From contig NZ_CP014325.1 in the NCBI RefSeq assembly GCF_001936255.1, positions 25,873 to 89,872 on the forward strand: a DNA stretch of 64,000 nucleotides, in the 5' to 3' direction. Numbering within the stretch: position 1 is the stretch's first letter; every line of letters begins with the position of its first letter. This document shows, piece by piece, positions 18,496-28,330 of the stretch. Position numbers and translations under genes: made by a program. The notes under the pieces were generated by a model, which ran no database searches, was not told where the DNA came from, and was given only the letters and a program-made list of their open reading frames with translations. The stretch is from Borrelia anserina Es. Lineage in GTDB: Bacteria > Spirochaetota > Spirochaetia > Borreliales > Borreliaceae.

Positions 18496-18915
18496 CTAAT
18501 TCCTTTCAATTTCACAATTGATTGCATGTATTACAAAACTTACAGCCTCATTATTACTTGTATAACTCCGACTTGGAACTTCTGAAAAAAAAGCACTATT
18601 AGAAATAATCTTAAGCCCCATCTGGTCATTAAACACTAATGGCTTAAGTTTATCTCTTTTAGGAGTAGCAGAATAAAATTGCTCATTACTAAGCTTAGTC
18701 AAAGCCTTATAGTCAAATGAACCCTTAGTAATCTCTAAACTAAATATATGAACAATGGTTCTAGGATCCCTGAAACTTGGAATTGGAATATTCCTATCTT
18801 CAGTGCTAGCAGTCGCCATCACATTTGGAGAGGTCGAATACTGTAACTTCCCCCTATCTATTAAGATACCTGCAAAGCTAAAAAACACCAAATCTAATGA
18901 ATAATAATCTTTCAT
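18496..18915 (-). CDS. Probable tail tube protein (DUF1463-like)
   Basis: A 139-residue beta-rich product follows directly after the sheath gene, whose stop its start overlaps. A small tube gene after the sheath is the standard contractile-tail order. Segments such as IVHIFSLEITKGSFDYKAL and SYTSNNEAVSFVIHAINCEI fit a tube fold. I recall DUF1463 for this Borrelia slot. Confidence 0.58.
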   Translation of the reverse strand: MKDYYSLDLVFFSFAGILIDRGKLQYSTSPNVMATASTEDRNIPIPSFRDPRTIVHIFSLEITKGSFDYKALTKLSNEQFYSATPKRDKLKPLVFNDQMGLKIISNSAFFSEVPSRSYTSNNEAVSFVIHAINCEIERN

Positions 18916-19991
18916 TAATCAGCCTCCCTTCTTAAATAATCATTAATATCATCACTACCTATGTTTAAAACTACACTCTTAAAACTGTCATTATATTTAA
19001 TACGAATAGATAAACTTAAACCCAAAACATTATCTGCCTTAAGTCCAAATTTAATATCACCAAAAGATACAATAAGTCCACGTTCTTTAAATTCTTTAAA
19101 CAAACATTCAAGTCCTGCAGTATAGGCATTAGGTTTCCCATCAGAAAATTTTAACTGGCTAAGTTTACTATTTTGCCTATTATTACCATTCCAAATATGA
19201 ATAAGTTCACGAGTCGCTTCGTTTTTCAAAAGATAATACGTAAACATTTCATCAATTGACCTACCTGCACAATCTACTCCCTCCTTGAAAGCCAAAACTC
19301 CATCACGACCAGTCTCATTTAACAAAGAATAAAAATTAATATTATTTCGTCTCAATTCACTAATTAAAGTCGCATCATAAACTGGTTTTGATCTCAATGT
19401 CATTCCATAAGGGTTAGTAGCATGAAAAATATTAGCCTCGTGCAAATATTTAGCTATAAACTTAAGATGCAGATTATCACTACCACTATCATACATCAAA
19501 ATGACCCCATCCCTCTGGCTTACAGGTAACACATCTAAAAACTCAGGAAGTATCTTAAGCTTAGTTGAAAATACTACAAATTTAGCAATGCCTTTAACCA
19601 AATTACAAGCCTCTGCAAAATTCTCTTGCAAAGAATTTACAAAGACCACAAACGGATGTATATTTTTCGTTAAAAATTCAACTACTACCTTTATATCTCG
19701 GTAAATAAAAAAATCAAAAGATTTCAGGCCTCCTTCGGCAAAAAAATCACTGCAACTTGCTGATAAAAACTCATACTCTTCAGATGCTACCTTGCGCTTA
19801 TCTTCATCTGCTTTAAACTTCTGTTTTATTTCAATAGATTCTAAAGTCTTTCTAAAGCTTGAGACATCCAAAACAAAATGTCCTTCTTTAAAAACTTCAC
19901 TTTTATAAATAAGCAAAGGATTATAGTAACCAATGCTATCTAATTTAACTGTATCTTCAATTAAATTGACACTAATTGTATCTTGCGGCAT
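18915..19991 (-). CDS. Probable contractile tail sheath protein (DUF787-like)
   Basis: The start is the ATG at 19989-19991 (MPQDTISVNLIE), five bases after AGGAG; a longer frame from 20018 lacks a site. The 358-residue product has the sheath-like plan of alternating strands and helices, with a conserved C-terminal LNIGSDDINDYLRREAD. I believe it is Borrelia DUF787, the sheath of cp32-type virions. Its presence means the encoded particle would be a myovirus. Confidence 0.65.
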   Translation of the reverse strand: MPQDTISVNLIEDTVKLDSIGYYNPLLIYKSEVFKEGHFVLDVSSFRKTLESIEIKQKFKADEDKRKVASEEYEFLSASCSDFFAEGGLKSFDFFIYRDIKVVVEFLTKNIHPFVVFVNSLQENFAEACNLVKGIAKFVVFSTKLKILPEFLDVLPVSQRDGVILMYDSGSDNLHLKFIAKYLHEANIFHATNPYGMTLRSKPVYDATLISELRRNNINFYSLLNETGRDGVLAFKEGVDCAGRSIDEMFTYYLLKNEATRELIHIWNGNNRQNSKLSQLKFSDGKPNAYTAGLECLFKEFKERGLIVSFGDIKFGLKADNVLGLSLSIRIKYNDSFKSVVLNIGSDDINDYLRREAD

Positions 19992-20026
19992 ATTATCTCC
20001 TATTTTAAATTTATTCAATTTTAATT

Positions 20027-20566
20027 CTAACTCTTGGTCTCAATAACCTGTATGTCCGCTCTGTAATGCTGACTTAAACCCAAAACTGCTTTTTGATCAT
20101 TACAAGAAATATTAACAAAACCTCCATTGATCAAATCGCCCATGGATTTCAGGTAATAATTCAACGACAAGTTATATTTTCCCTCTATAGGCTTTGAAAA
20201 CTCAAATTTACAAGAATTTTCATGCAAAAACCCCAAAAAATATTCATAAAGCTTATGCAAATTAACATAAGTCTTCAGTTCACCTGACGTCCTTACAAAT
20301 CCCAAAAAATAAATAGTAAACTTTAATCCAAACTCATTAACATTTTCATAAAAACTCCCACTCCTTAAACTTCTTGGCTCAAGGCAATCGAAACCTGCAG
20401 GGTTTATGACTATAATGTAAGAATAATTATCTTCTAAATCATTTAAACACAGAGAATTATAAGAATTTATAATCTCTAACCTTAAAGAAAAATGTTTTAA
20501 GTAATTCTTAAAATGAAGAAATATTTTTATTAAAAAAGATTGTGATTCATATAAATTAAGCAACAC
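20027..20566 (-). CDS. Phage tail completion / head-tail joining protein (DUF764-like)
   Basis: Start taken at the GTG at 20564-20566, seven bases after AAGGAG; a GTG two codons earlier abuts that site. The roughly 179-residue product lies just before the sheath gene, the usual slot of tail terminator proteins. Only positional support, plus recall of Borrelia DUF764. Confidence 0.5.
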   Translation of the reverse strand: MLLNLYESQSFLIKIFLHFKNYLKHFSLRLEIINSYNSLCLNDLEDNYSYIIVINPAGFDCLEPRSLRSGSFYENVNEFGLKFTIYFLGFVRTSGELKTYVNLHKLYEYFLGFLHENSCKFEFSKPIEGKYNLSLNYYLKSMGDLINGGFVNISCNDQKAVLGLSQHYRADIQVIETKS

Positions 20567-20605
20567 AAACACTCTCCTTAAGGTAATGCTCTCTTTAACC
20601 AGACA

Positions 20606-20980
20606 TTAAAGTTTCCTAAGCATCAAAATGGTATATCCAACTTTTCCATAAAAATACACATCAAAATACTTAACCAAACTTATAATCTCCATCCAATTAT
20701 CACCTATTAAAACCTGATCTTCCCGGTTAAAATCAAGGGTACTCAAAGTATAGACCTTAGCACGAATTTCTCTTATATAGACATTCGAATTGAAAAGTTC
20801 AATATTCTCTTCACTTTTAAGTAAAAAGACTCCTTCAAACTTAGTAGAATTTTTTCTATCGATCTTTTTCTCATAAGAAGCATTGGTTCTATTTTTAATT
20901 AAGTCTCTTTTAAATAAAAGCATGGGCTTTGAATACCTTTTAATGCTATCAGTTACAGCCAAACCAATACCAACCATCAT
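20606..20980 (-). CDS. Head closure/connector protein (DUF1506-like)
   Basis: A 124-residue product starts at an ATG overlapping the stop of the upstream gene by four bases. Its C-terminal half (VLIGDNWMEIISLVKYFDVY) is beta-rich, as in head-closure proteins. Recalled as the DUF1506 slot of cp32. Assigned by context. Confidence 0.5.
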   Translation of the reverse strand: MMVGIGLAVTDSIKRYSKPMLLFKRDLIKNRTNASYEKKIDRKNSTKFEGVFLLKSEENIELFNSNVYIREIRAKVYTLSTLDFNREDQVLIGDNWMEIISLVKYFDVYFYGKVGYTILMLRKL

Positions 20981-21366
20981 ATAACCCCTATTAATGCCCT
21001 CTTACAATTCTTAATATCTTTTACAAGATTATTGAAAGCAACACAGAAATCCTTACTTAAGGCCTCATTGTGCAATACATAATCTGAATATTCCACTAAT
21101 ATCTCATTTAGTCGCTCAGACTTAACTTTATTAAAATCAAAATGTAAAAGCCTGCCTCTCTTTTTAAGCTCACATCCAAGAAAATAATAGATAAGCAAAA
21201 ATACCTTACTCATACTTAAATCTTCAAGACCTAAACCCTGACTAAGTAAAACATCCTCAAGTAACTCCACATACACTTTAAATTCTTCAAAACCAAGTTC
21301 CTCTGACTTAAGCATCAGGAAATTCAGTACTTTATCATAAATTTTATCCAAATATCCGCTATCCAT
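20977..21366 (-). CDS. Head completion protein candidate
   Basis: A 129-residue all-helical product (LDKIYDKVLNFLMLKSEELG) sits directly after the capsid candidate, where helical head-tail adaptors (gp6/gp15 type) are found. It overlaps the following gene by four bases and ends three bases short of its upstream neighbour. No motif is decisive. Confidence 0.48.
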   Translation of the reverse strand: MDSGYLDKIYDKVLNFLMLKSEELGFEEFKVYVELLEDVLLSQGLGLEDLSMSKVFLLIYYFLGCELKKRGRLLHFDFNKVKSERLNEILVEYSDYVLHNEALSKDFCVAFNNLVKDIKNCKRALIGVI

Positions 21367-21369
21367 TAA

Positions 21370-22299
21370 TCAAACCCAATTGATCTTAAATCTAAGTATT
21401 GACTTTTCACTTGCAAGAATGCTTCCAATAGAAAAGTCTAGAAAACTAGTCCTAAAATTACTACTTGACATCTGTGTATATGCATTTAAAACAGGAGGAT
21501 GACCATCTTTTAACAACAAGAGCTTAGAACTTCGTGGATAAATTAACATCTCATCATTTAGTAAGTTCGTAGTCTCAAGCTCAATATCAGCATCATTATT
21601 TATTGCCCTTAAAGAGTCGAATAACATATCCTTATATGAATAATTATTATGACGCAATCTCTCAAGCAAGCTTGCTTTAATTCTAGGAGTTGTTAATACT
21701 TTAAAAGGAACTCTCCTTTCATCTTCTAAATTAATTTGGCCTACCTCAGCATTAAAAGCTCTTACTAAGTCTGAAGGTTGTGAAACACTTATAGTCTTAT
21801 CTATTTGACCCGGAAGATTAAGCAGTCCATACATGGTCTCACGGTTAGTCTCATCAACAAGAAGGGTTCTATGATTCTTTTGATCACTTGAAAAGCACAA
21901 ACCACCTCTCAGATAATGTGAACTTAAAAGTTTATGTATCTCAGACAATGAATACCTAAGCCCTTCTCTCATATTAATATTATTAATCGCCTGGATATCC
22001 AATTTCCCATCAGGTGCATAATATGTAAAGGCATACTGAAATGGTAAATAATTAACAAGAACCACTTGTCTTTTAAATTTTATAGTAGACACGGTACTAA
22101 AATCATTTACCTTAAGTGTCGGAAGATCTACTATACTTGAATTCCACTTTATAACCTTTTCGCTTGCAAACGATAAATCACTACTCTCTATCTGTTCATT
22201 ATCAAAAAAATGATAATATTCAGGAATTGGTTTATCAAAGGTCAAAGCATCCCTAACAGTATTGATAAATTCTTCATTATTAAATAGACTTTCATTCAA
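21370..22299 (-). CDS. Probable major capsid protein
   Basis: The 309-residue product starts at a TTG about 10 bases after AAGGAGA. The order portal, scaffold, decoration, then this gene, and its size, suit a HK97-type major capsid protein. The C-terminal half (TPRIKASLLERLRHNNYSYK, RSSKLLLLKDGHP, SSNFRTSFLDFSIGS) has the mixed strand/helix look of that fold. Assigned from context and size; no diagnostic motif. Confidence 0.55.
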   Translation of the reverse strand: MNESLFNNEEFINTVRDALTFDKPIPEYYHFFDNEQIESSDLSFASEKVIKWNSSIVDLPTLKVNDFSTVSTIKFKRQVVLVNYLPFQYAFTYYAPDGKLDIQAINNINMREGLRYSLSEIHKLLSSHYLRGGLCFSSDQKNHRTLLVDETNRETMYGLLNLPGQIDKTISVSQPSDLVRAFNAEVGQINLEDERRVPFKVLTTPRIKASLLERLRHNNYSYKDMLFDSLRAINNDADIELETTNLLNDEMLIYPRSSKLLLLKDGHPPVLNAYTQMSSSNFRTSFLDFSIGSILASEKSILRFKINWV

Positions 22300-22369
22300 T
22301 GTTTAGTTTCTCCTTAAATTTTTAACTAATTTTTTTAATTCAAATTCGAATAAATAATAAATACCCAAA

Positions 22370-22972
22370 TCAAATCTGTGTAACAGGCTTACTGATGAGC
22401 ATAACCTTTGTACCATAAAATCCAGGCCTATCTCTAAATTCTAAAGCGTCACTTAAAGCCATTGCTTGCATATAAGTAGCATTATCACTAATCTTTGCAA
22501 GTACTCCCTCATTATCAAAAACTAACTTATCGCCAGCTTTAACACTAACATCTGAGAGTAAAACACATTCAAAACTACTAGCAATTGATATAACTGTTGC
22601 TATCTTTGTCATGTCATCATAATCTATGCAAATTCCATAAAGATCACTACCACCGCCACGTGCTATACAAGGTGACATACTATTATCAACAACTAGTTTA
22701 ACTCCACGTTTATAGCAAAAATCAACAGCTTGATAATTTTCAAACTTATCTGCTAGAGAATATTGCAATCCTCCTTTATGGGAAAAATAAATATCAAATG
22801 ATCCAAACTGACTGGACTTATCAAAAACCGCCGGATGCGTGCTATAACTTTTAAGTTTTTCTAAGACTGATGCTTGCTTATTTACCTTAAGAGATGCAAG
22901 TTCACTCTCCAGTCTACTCTTCTCTTGAGTCAGTTTAGCTAAGCTTGCCTCCAACTCACTTTTATCTGGCAT
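22370..22972 (-). CDS. Head decoration-like protein (DUF228-like)
   Basis: Residues 1-35 form a coiled coil (LEASLAKLTQEKSRLESELA). The remainder is beta-rich with a decoration-protein look: YGICIDYDDMTKIATVIS and VSVKAGDKLVFDNEGVLAKI. I recognise it as the Borrelia DUF228 family, which in cp32 lies just before the capsid gene. AAGGAGAG precedes the ATG. The protein probably coats or stabilises the capsid. Confidence 0.62.
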   Translation of the reverse strand: MPDKSELEASLAKLTQEKSRLESELASLKVNKQASVLEKLKSYSTHPAVFDKSSQFGSFDIYFSHKGGLQYSLADKFENYQAVDFCYKRGVKLVVDNSMSPCIARGGGSDLYGICIDYDDMTKIATVISIASSFECVLLSDVSVKAGDKLVFDNEGVLAKISDNATYMQAMALSDALEFRDRPGFYGTKVMLISKPVTQI

Positions 22973-23021
22973 AAATACTCTCCTTTAAAATTTTTTAAAT
23001 TTAAATAAATATTAAAATAAC

Positions 23022-23588
23022 TTAAGATTTAACAGCATAAAAGTCCTGCCTAATCTGAATCCACTCATTAAGCATTGCTTGCCTTAAATCTTTATAATCC
23101 TTTATTGTATTATTCATATTTCGTAAATTTAATACCTCCCTTGCATTCCCTTTATTAAAAGTCATTAGACTATAGGAATTATTACTATTCTTGGATGAAT
23201 CAATATTTACACTTGCAAGCCTTAATAGCATATCCTTAATACCAGCATTTAAACTTAAAATATCAAGATTACCTGCAACTGCCAATATCTGTTTCTCATC
23301 AACATATTTTTTTATAATCTCACATGTTTGAATATCTAAAACCTCAACTAATGAATGTCCTCCATTTAAAAGCTCCTGAGTACTATAACTTAAACTTAAA
23401 TTATCATCAGCAAGCCTAGTAATCCAAACAGCCCTAGCTAGTAATGCATCATTATGAGTATCATTAACATTAATATCACCACCACCCTGGCCTACATTAC
23501 TAATCTCACTAGTATTTAAACTCTGATTAAGACTAATACCTTCTTTAAATTCATCTGAAACATTTATACCGACCGACTCGCTCTTCAT
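23022..23588 (-). CDS. Phage scaffold/prohead protein candidate (DUF1357-like)
   Basis: Start taken at the ATG at 23586-23588, eight bases after AGGAGG; a TTG one codon earlier is in frame. The roughly 188-residue product is hydrophilic, with a disordered N-terminus and helical C-terminus (DYKDLRQAMLNEWIQIRQDF). Its place between portal and capsid fits a scaffold. I recall DUF1357 for this slot. No protease triad visible. Confidence 0.48.
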   Translation of the reverse strand: MKSESVGINVSDEFKEGISLNQSLNTSEISNVGQGGGDINVNDTHNDALLARAVWITRLADDNLSLSYSTQELLNGGHSLVEVLDIQTCEIIKKYVDEKQILAVAGNLDILSLNAGIKDMLLRLASVNIDSSKNSNNSYSLMTFNKGNAREVLNLRNMNNTIKDYKDLRQAMLNEWIQIRQDFYAVKS

Positions 23589-23600
23589 CAATCAAACCTC

Positions 23601-24809
23601 CTAAAATCTAAAATTAAAATGTAAATTACTCTTTAACATCTCTATCTCATCACTACCTAAAGAATTTTCTCTTATAATCTCTAGATATTTAGAATACATA
23701 TCAAGCAATCTTATGTCCCTTTCTAATTTTTGATCATCACTTAATATAACTAAATCATTAAAACGCATGTTAAGTCTGTAATGCTTATTAAGCTTCAGAT
23801 TAACTGAAAGTACCGCTGCTTCTTGAACAGTATGCAAAAAATCAACATAGTTAGCTCTGTCACCCTTACCATCACTTCCTAAACCCTTTACCTGTTCATT
23901 AAAACTCCTAGTTAGTGGTTCTTTAGTATCAGCCCCTATCTTTGCTTTTACAAGCTCAAACGCATCCTTTAAAAAGGACAGATCATATTTGACAACTTGT
24001 ATGCTTGCACCCTCATCAGCACTGTAAAATATTCCTTCATTACAAAGACCGCCTCTTAGCCTCTCAAACACACGATCAAGCTCAAATCCAACCGTACCTA
24101 AACCTTTACTTAGGTTGTCACTATTTTTAAAAAAAGTAGAAAATAATCCCTTACCCTTAGTACTAAAATGACTGATCTGACTCCTAGCATCCTGCAAAGT
24201 CTCTAAAAGCTCAACTAATTGCTCATCTTTATAAAACAAAAAATTATATTGACCAATACGCTTCTCAATCTCAGAATATATCTGCTCCAAAAGACAAATG
24301 CTTAAAAGCAAGCTTTGAGTATAAGCTGGAGTATGCTCCCCTAGTATATAATCAAAATTTTCATGAATTATAACTCGACTCTTGTGCAAGACAATAGACG
24401 TACCATCATCCTGCAAATACTCTAAATAATCATTACTGTGATCATCTCTTATACGCTTATAATCCAAATACTTAAATCCAAATGGTAATTCATCATTAAC
24501 ACTCCTGCTTAAATCTTCATCTAAAACTTTAGGCTTAATTAAAATATATCCTGCTCCATGAAACCTATAGCTTATCATAGCCTCAAGAAGTGCTTCTGAG
24601 AGTTCCAAGCTTAAGGTTTGCAAATTATTGAAATCAAGCGTAGAAGAATCCAAAACTTCTAACCTAATTCCAGGCCTTAATGCATCCTCTGCCGAGTTCT
24701 CTATATAATTCCTAAAAAATAATGAATATCTGTAAAGCTTTAACGGATCAATTGCATACTTATTAAATAATACACGTTCAAAATTATTCATACCTTTTTT
24801 AAATATCAC
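23601..24809 (-). CDS. Phage portal protein (DUF1073-like)
   Basis: The portal ring threads DNA into the capsid and binds the terminase. The 402-residue product has a long helical arm (RIGQYNFLFYKDEQLVELLE) and the C-terminal block PLTRSFNEQVKGLGSDGKGDRANYVDF, matching the TRLFG..P.GLN.TGE.D..NY signature of the DUF1073 portal family. It heads the leftward head-tail operon. The start at GTG 24809 lacks a strong ribosome binding site; the ATG six codons in (24791) has AAAAGG too close, so the start is uncertain. In cp32 the terminase gene is adjacent, but here 7.4 kb of accessory DNA separates them. Confidence 0.72.
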   Translation of the reverse strand: MIFKKGMNNFERVLFNKYAIDPLKLYRYSLFFRNYIENSAEDALRPGIRLEVLDSSTLDFNNLQTLSLELSEALLEAMISYRFHGAGYILIKPKVLDEDLSRSVNDELPFGFKYLDYKRIRDDHSNDYLEYLQDDGTSIVLHKSRVIIHENFDYILGEHTPAYTQSLLLSICLLEQIYSEIEKRIGQYNFLFYKDEQLVELLETLQDARSQISHFSTKGKGLFSTFFKNSDNLSKGLGTVGFELDRVFERLRGGLCNEGIFYSADEGASIQVVKYDLSFLKDAFELVKAKIGADTKEPLTRSFNEQVKGLGSDGKGDRANYVDFLHTVQEAAVLSVNLKLNKHYRLNMRFNDLVILSDDQKLERDIRLLDMYSKYLEIIRENSLGSDEIEMLKSNLHFNFRF

Positions 24810-24985
24810 ACATTAATTATATCAATAATATTTAACTATGTAAACTATATATAAGTTAATAATTAATATTACATTATTGTTTTTTCTATTAAATTCTCTA
24901 TAACTTGATACTAGTTGACTCACAAATTAGATTTTAATACAATCTTAAATCACTCTTTAAACAAATTAGCCTATCTAAACTTACC

Positions 24986-25186
24986 TCAAGGTCTCTCTTT
25001 TTTTTTTAAAAGTGCTTCATCTAATATCATTACCACAAAGAGAATAATTCTTATAAAAACAGTCAAAATAATAAAATTAATTTTCATTAAAAAAGTTAAA
25101 ATAACACTAACAGATTTCACAAATGCAATACAAACAATACAAATTACTTGAACAAAAGAAATTAAAATACTCTTAATAGTCTCCAC
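24986..25186 (-). CDS. 66-residue membrane protein upstream of portal
   Basis: A GTG at 25184-25186, with AGGAG about 10 bases upstream, opens a 66-codon frame. Residues 5-58 are almost wholly hydrophobic (ILISFVQVICIVCIAFVKSV, then IILTVFIRIILFVVMIL), giving two likely membrane helices and a basic end LLKKKERP. It could be a holin-like or superinfection-exclusion protein at the head of the late operon. Low-complexity A-T DNA can mimic such frames, but the ribosome binding site argues for a real gene. Confidence 0.5.
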   Translation of the reverse strand: METIKSILISFVQVICIVCIAFVKSVSVILTFLMKINFIILTVFIRIILFVVMILDEALLKKKERP

Positions 25187-25440
25187 AATTATTAACTCCT
25201 AAAATTATTATTAAAATTACAATTTGTTAAGAGTGAAAAATAAATATATTATACCCTTACAAAATTAAATATATGTCAATATCACAGACACCAAAGTTAC
25301 AAAAATTAAAACTAAAAAAATTTAAAAAAGTAAAATCATTAAAAATGATTTTACTTACAGAAATATAGATACTTTCTTAAATAATAAAGTAACACACATT
25401 ATACACTAATAAATAAAACTCATTTCTCTTAAAAACACAA

Positions 25441-26046
25441 TTAAAATCCATGGTTTTTTATAAAATTATCTGTCTCTAAAACAAACTCCTTATCATAATG
25501 AGAAGTCAGAGTAACTTTAATCCTATCTAGATTTTTAAGTTTATCAACAAATCTCCTCCTAAGAGCAATAGTAAAAGTATTGTGAACTGGAACTGGAAAG
25601 AGAATTTTTAAAAATTTCTCATTAAACCTAGGATCTCCCATTTGAAAATCCTTAATCGTTGCAAGTTGTGCACTAGGCTCATAAAGCTCAAATACTGACA
25701 CTTCTGCTTCTGCACCATCAAACACTATGCTTTTAATATTCACTGCTCTACACTCACCAGCTATTGTAAATTTTAAAAAATAAGCTGGATAACCTTCTAA
25801 AATTGCTTTTGTGTAATCCCCTTTGTATGGGTCTGATTTTATCTGTTCCTTAGCAACCTTAGTCATACTTTGTTCCCAAAAAGAAATACGACTTATGCTA
25901 CCAGATTTAAATTCTTTAGAATATCGTTTATAGCAAAAAAAATTATTCTCACAATACGATTCCACATTTGCCGAGATCAAGAATATAATCAATACATAAA
26001 ATAAAAACATATGACACATTATCGTAATCAATCGAGTAAATACCAT
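25441..26046 (-). CDS. Exported protein, first pair, type 1
   Basis: The 201-residue product has a hydrophobic leader (residues 9-27, MCHMFLFYVLIIFLISANVE) and a beta-rich domain. Blocks YPAYFLKFTIAGECRAVNI and KSIVFDGAEAEVSVF and the C-terminal VTLTSHYDKEFVLETDNFI align with YPSFILCLELVDNGRLMSF, KDVIFDGVDASFY and ITLVSNDDVEYSVETENFL in the gene at 28331. It follows its partner at 26073 by 26 bases. AGGAGAGATAC precedes the ATG. Periplasmic or surface location inferred. Unrecognised; probably cargo of the prophage. Confidence 0.8.
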   Translation of the reverse strand: MVFTRLITIMCHMFLFYVLIIFLISANVESYCENNFFCYKRYSKEFKSGSISRISFWEQSMTKVAKEQIKSDPYKGDYTKAILEGYPAYFLKFTIAGECRAVNIKSIVFDGAEAEVSVFELYEPSAQLATIKDFQMGDPRFNEKFLKILFPVPVHNTFTIALRRRFVDKLKNLDRIKVTLTSHYDKEFVLETDNFIKNHGF

Positions 26047-26072
26047 GTATCTCTCCTAATCACACGAATATA

Positions 26073-26627
26073 TTAAGTTAATAATTCTAAAATATTAACC
26101 AAACTACTCAAATTTGCTGAACTAACTTTAAAAGAATATCGCTTTTCAAAATTAGTTCCCGACTCAATGCACACAACAAAAAACTTCAAATATCCACCCC
26201 TAGCTTCCTTAATCAATTCTCTCCACTCTGACTTGCAACGCTTAAAATCAAGATCAACACTATAAATCCATTTTCTATTCTTATTAAACATACTAAATGG
26301 CATATCCTTAACATATGAAGTTCCAATACAAATTGCATTATCGTTTAATCTAATCATCTTTATTTTAAGAGCTTGATCACTATTAAGCTCAACATTTGCA
26401 CTTACATAACCACTATAATCACTATAACTAATTGAAAAGAAATCACCGTTATTAGTTAAATTCAATGAAACGCTCCCTGAGCCATTCCTATCGCCTGCAT
26501 AATGTACTTTAAGCTCTTGTGTCTCTTTAGCAAATACATCACAAAATACAAGCAAATTAATTGTCAAAAATAATGCTTTTAAAAAAAGTTTTCCTGCCAC
26601 CATAAATCGAAGAATCTTCATTAACAA
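26073..26627 (-). CDS. Exported protein, first pair, type 2
   Basis: The 184-residue product has a signal peptide ending near LVFCDVFA-KETQ and a beta-rich domain. Its C-terminal part (YLKFFVVCIESGTNFEKRYS, FKVSSANLSSLVNILEL) aligns with RFDVECVERDSGVKRNISFS and FSIDSAQKFFDIVDKF of the gene at 29055. The TTG start at 26627 has AAGGATT at a suitable distance; an ATG two codons later is possible. It is the upstream partner of the type 1 gene, repeating the order of the second pair. Function unknown. Confidence 0.75.
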   Translation of the reverse strand: MLMKILRFMVAGKLFLKALFLTINLLVFCDVFAKETQELKVHYAGDRNGSGSVSLNLTNNGDFFSISYSDYSGYVSANVELNSDQALKIKMIRLNDNAICIGTSYVKDMPFSMFNKNRKWIYSVDLDFKRCKSEWRELIKEARGGYLKFFVVCIESGTNFEKRYSFKVSSANLSSLVNILELLT

Positions 26628-27039
26628 AACATTAATCCTTAATAGTTAACCATACGCTAAAGTTTATACTTAAAACAGATATTAATCAATAATTTTAAAA
26701 AAAACCTCACAAAACAATATAATCTATATTTTGAATATGTACATTACCCTTAAAAAATATATTCTAATGCTTAAAACAATAAACTCAAAGAAAACTCACT
26801 CACAATCCAGAAACAACAGCAACGATTATCCCCTAAATCACATCAGATGTAACTCTCTTGTCAACATTCCCTGATCTTAAAAGATTTTTAAATACCAAAT
26901 ATTAACTCTTCAGCAACAAAAATTGAATAAATAAAAATATATCCTAAAGTTTTCACAAACCCTAGGATACATATCAATTTTAATTAACTTATCAAAGTTT
27001 AAGTTCAAGATTAGATCTTATAATGTAAAAAATTTACAC
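26628..27039. other. Intergenic with one hairpin
   Basis: No gene seen. TATCCTA at 26940-26946 pairs with TAGGATA at 26963-26969 and may terminate the lipoprotein gene that ends at 27040. Confidence 0.45.
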
Positions 27040-28104
27040 TCACCTCACCTTGTTCTTCAACTTTTCTTTTAAAGCTCTAAATAATTTAACGTTAGCTTGA
27101 CTACTACTATCAGTAATCTCAGGCCCACTACTTCTTAATATCTCTTTCACTAAGCTGTACATGGAAACTGAATAGTGTCCCAAATCTGATAAATCATAGG
27201 AATTCGAACCTTTGTCGTGCCCAGCCATTTGACCAAGAAGACCGATAATTTCTTTCAGCCTCCTTTTGTTATTCACGCTTAACCATTTAGCAAATTTCAA
27301 AGCTCTTTCATCAAAATCAACTTCTTGCGACTTCTGCACACTAACAGTTTTCTGAGCGGGTTTTTGAGCGGCAACAGACTGCTTAGGACGGCTTTTTAAC
27401 GATTTTCCACGTTTTCTTTTCCTAGCAGCACCCGGGCGTAAAGCTACACCATTTTTAGTAATCTCATTTTCTTGATGAACAGATGATGGAACAGCAGCTT
27501 TGACATCTGAAACACTAGTATCAACGCCACTTGATTCTTGAGCAGCATCAGTACTACTATCTGTTGTAACTTCGTCTGAAACTGAAACAACACTATCAGA
27601 ACTATCCGTATTTGATACTACAGTACTTGATTCTACTGTATTTGTTGTCATTTGTTGTGGAGTATTAGATAAAGCAACACTAGATGTATCATCACCACTT
27701 GAATCTTTACCTAAAAAACTACTTCCTAAGTCCTGAAGAAGAGTAATAGCAAACGATCCTGCTTCTTGAAATACATCCATAGCAACTTCAATTCCTTTCA
27801 TAGAAATAGGAGCAATATGTTCTACACCTTGAAGCATAACTTTAAAAAAATACTCTAAAACATGAATGCCAGCTTTAATTCCGTCAATAGTCACTTCATC
27901 AGAATCAATATCTTTAATCACAATATTCAAAGCCTCAGAAATTGCTAATCCTAAACTAACAACTTCCGAGTTCTGACTATCAGCATCAGAAACTATTTTT
28001 TGATCTATTGGATTACTGAAAACACCCATAAATCCTTCACCAGGTGCATTATTACAACTAAGTGACAACGCACTTAAAAACACAAAGATATTAAACCTTC
28101 TCAT
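27040..28104 (-). CDS. Lipoprotein with Ser/Thr linker and strongly basic motif
   Basis: I choose the ATG at 28102-28104, which gives the leader RRFNIFVFLSALSLSC; an upstream TTG frame starts within the GAGGAGG site. Spacing from that site to the ATG is long (about 15 bases). The roughly 354-residue protein has a helical N-terminal domain (about 25-130), a long S/T/V/D-rich linker (130-210), a basic patch (ALRPGAARKRKRGKSLKSRP), a P/Q-rich stretch, and a helical C-terminal domain (FAKWLSVNNKRRLKEIIGLL). The basic patch could bind polyanions such as glycosaminoglycans or DNA. It sits between the two duplicated gene pairs. Unrecognised. Confidence 0.8.
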   Translation of the reverse strand: MRRFNIFVFLSALSLSCNNAPGEGFMGVFSNPIDQKIVSDADSQNSEVVSLGLAISEALNIVIKDIDSDEVTIDGIKAGIHVLEYFFKVMLQGVEHIAPISMKGIEVAMDVFQEAGSFAITLLQDLGSSFLGKDSSGDDTSSVALSNTPQQMTTNTVESSTVVSNTDSSDSVVSVSDEVTTDSSTDAAQESSGVDTSVSDVKAAVPSSVHQENEITKNGVALRPGAARKRKRGKSLKSRPKQSVAAQKPAQKTVSVQKSQEVDFDERALKFAKWLSVNNKRRLKEIIGLLGQMAGHDKGSNSYDLSDLGHYSVSMYSLVKEILRSSGPEITDSSSQANVKLFRALKEKLKNKVR

Positions 28105-28330
28105 AAAATTTTTATATATTAACCTCCTCAATGAATTTAAATATTAACGTTCTTTAAGTATGCAATCATAAATGACAAATTATATAACAATAAAATCATA
28201 TTTAAAGGAAAAATTTCAAATTTGCATAATAATTTATAAAAGATAAAGCTACCTGTATGTACACCACATTAAATACAATATATAAACAGACTTTGGACAT
28301 TAACTAAATTAATGATTGAATTTTAAAATC

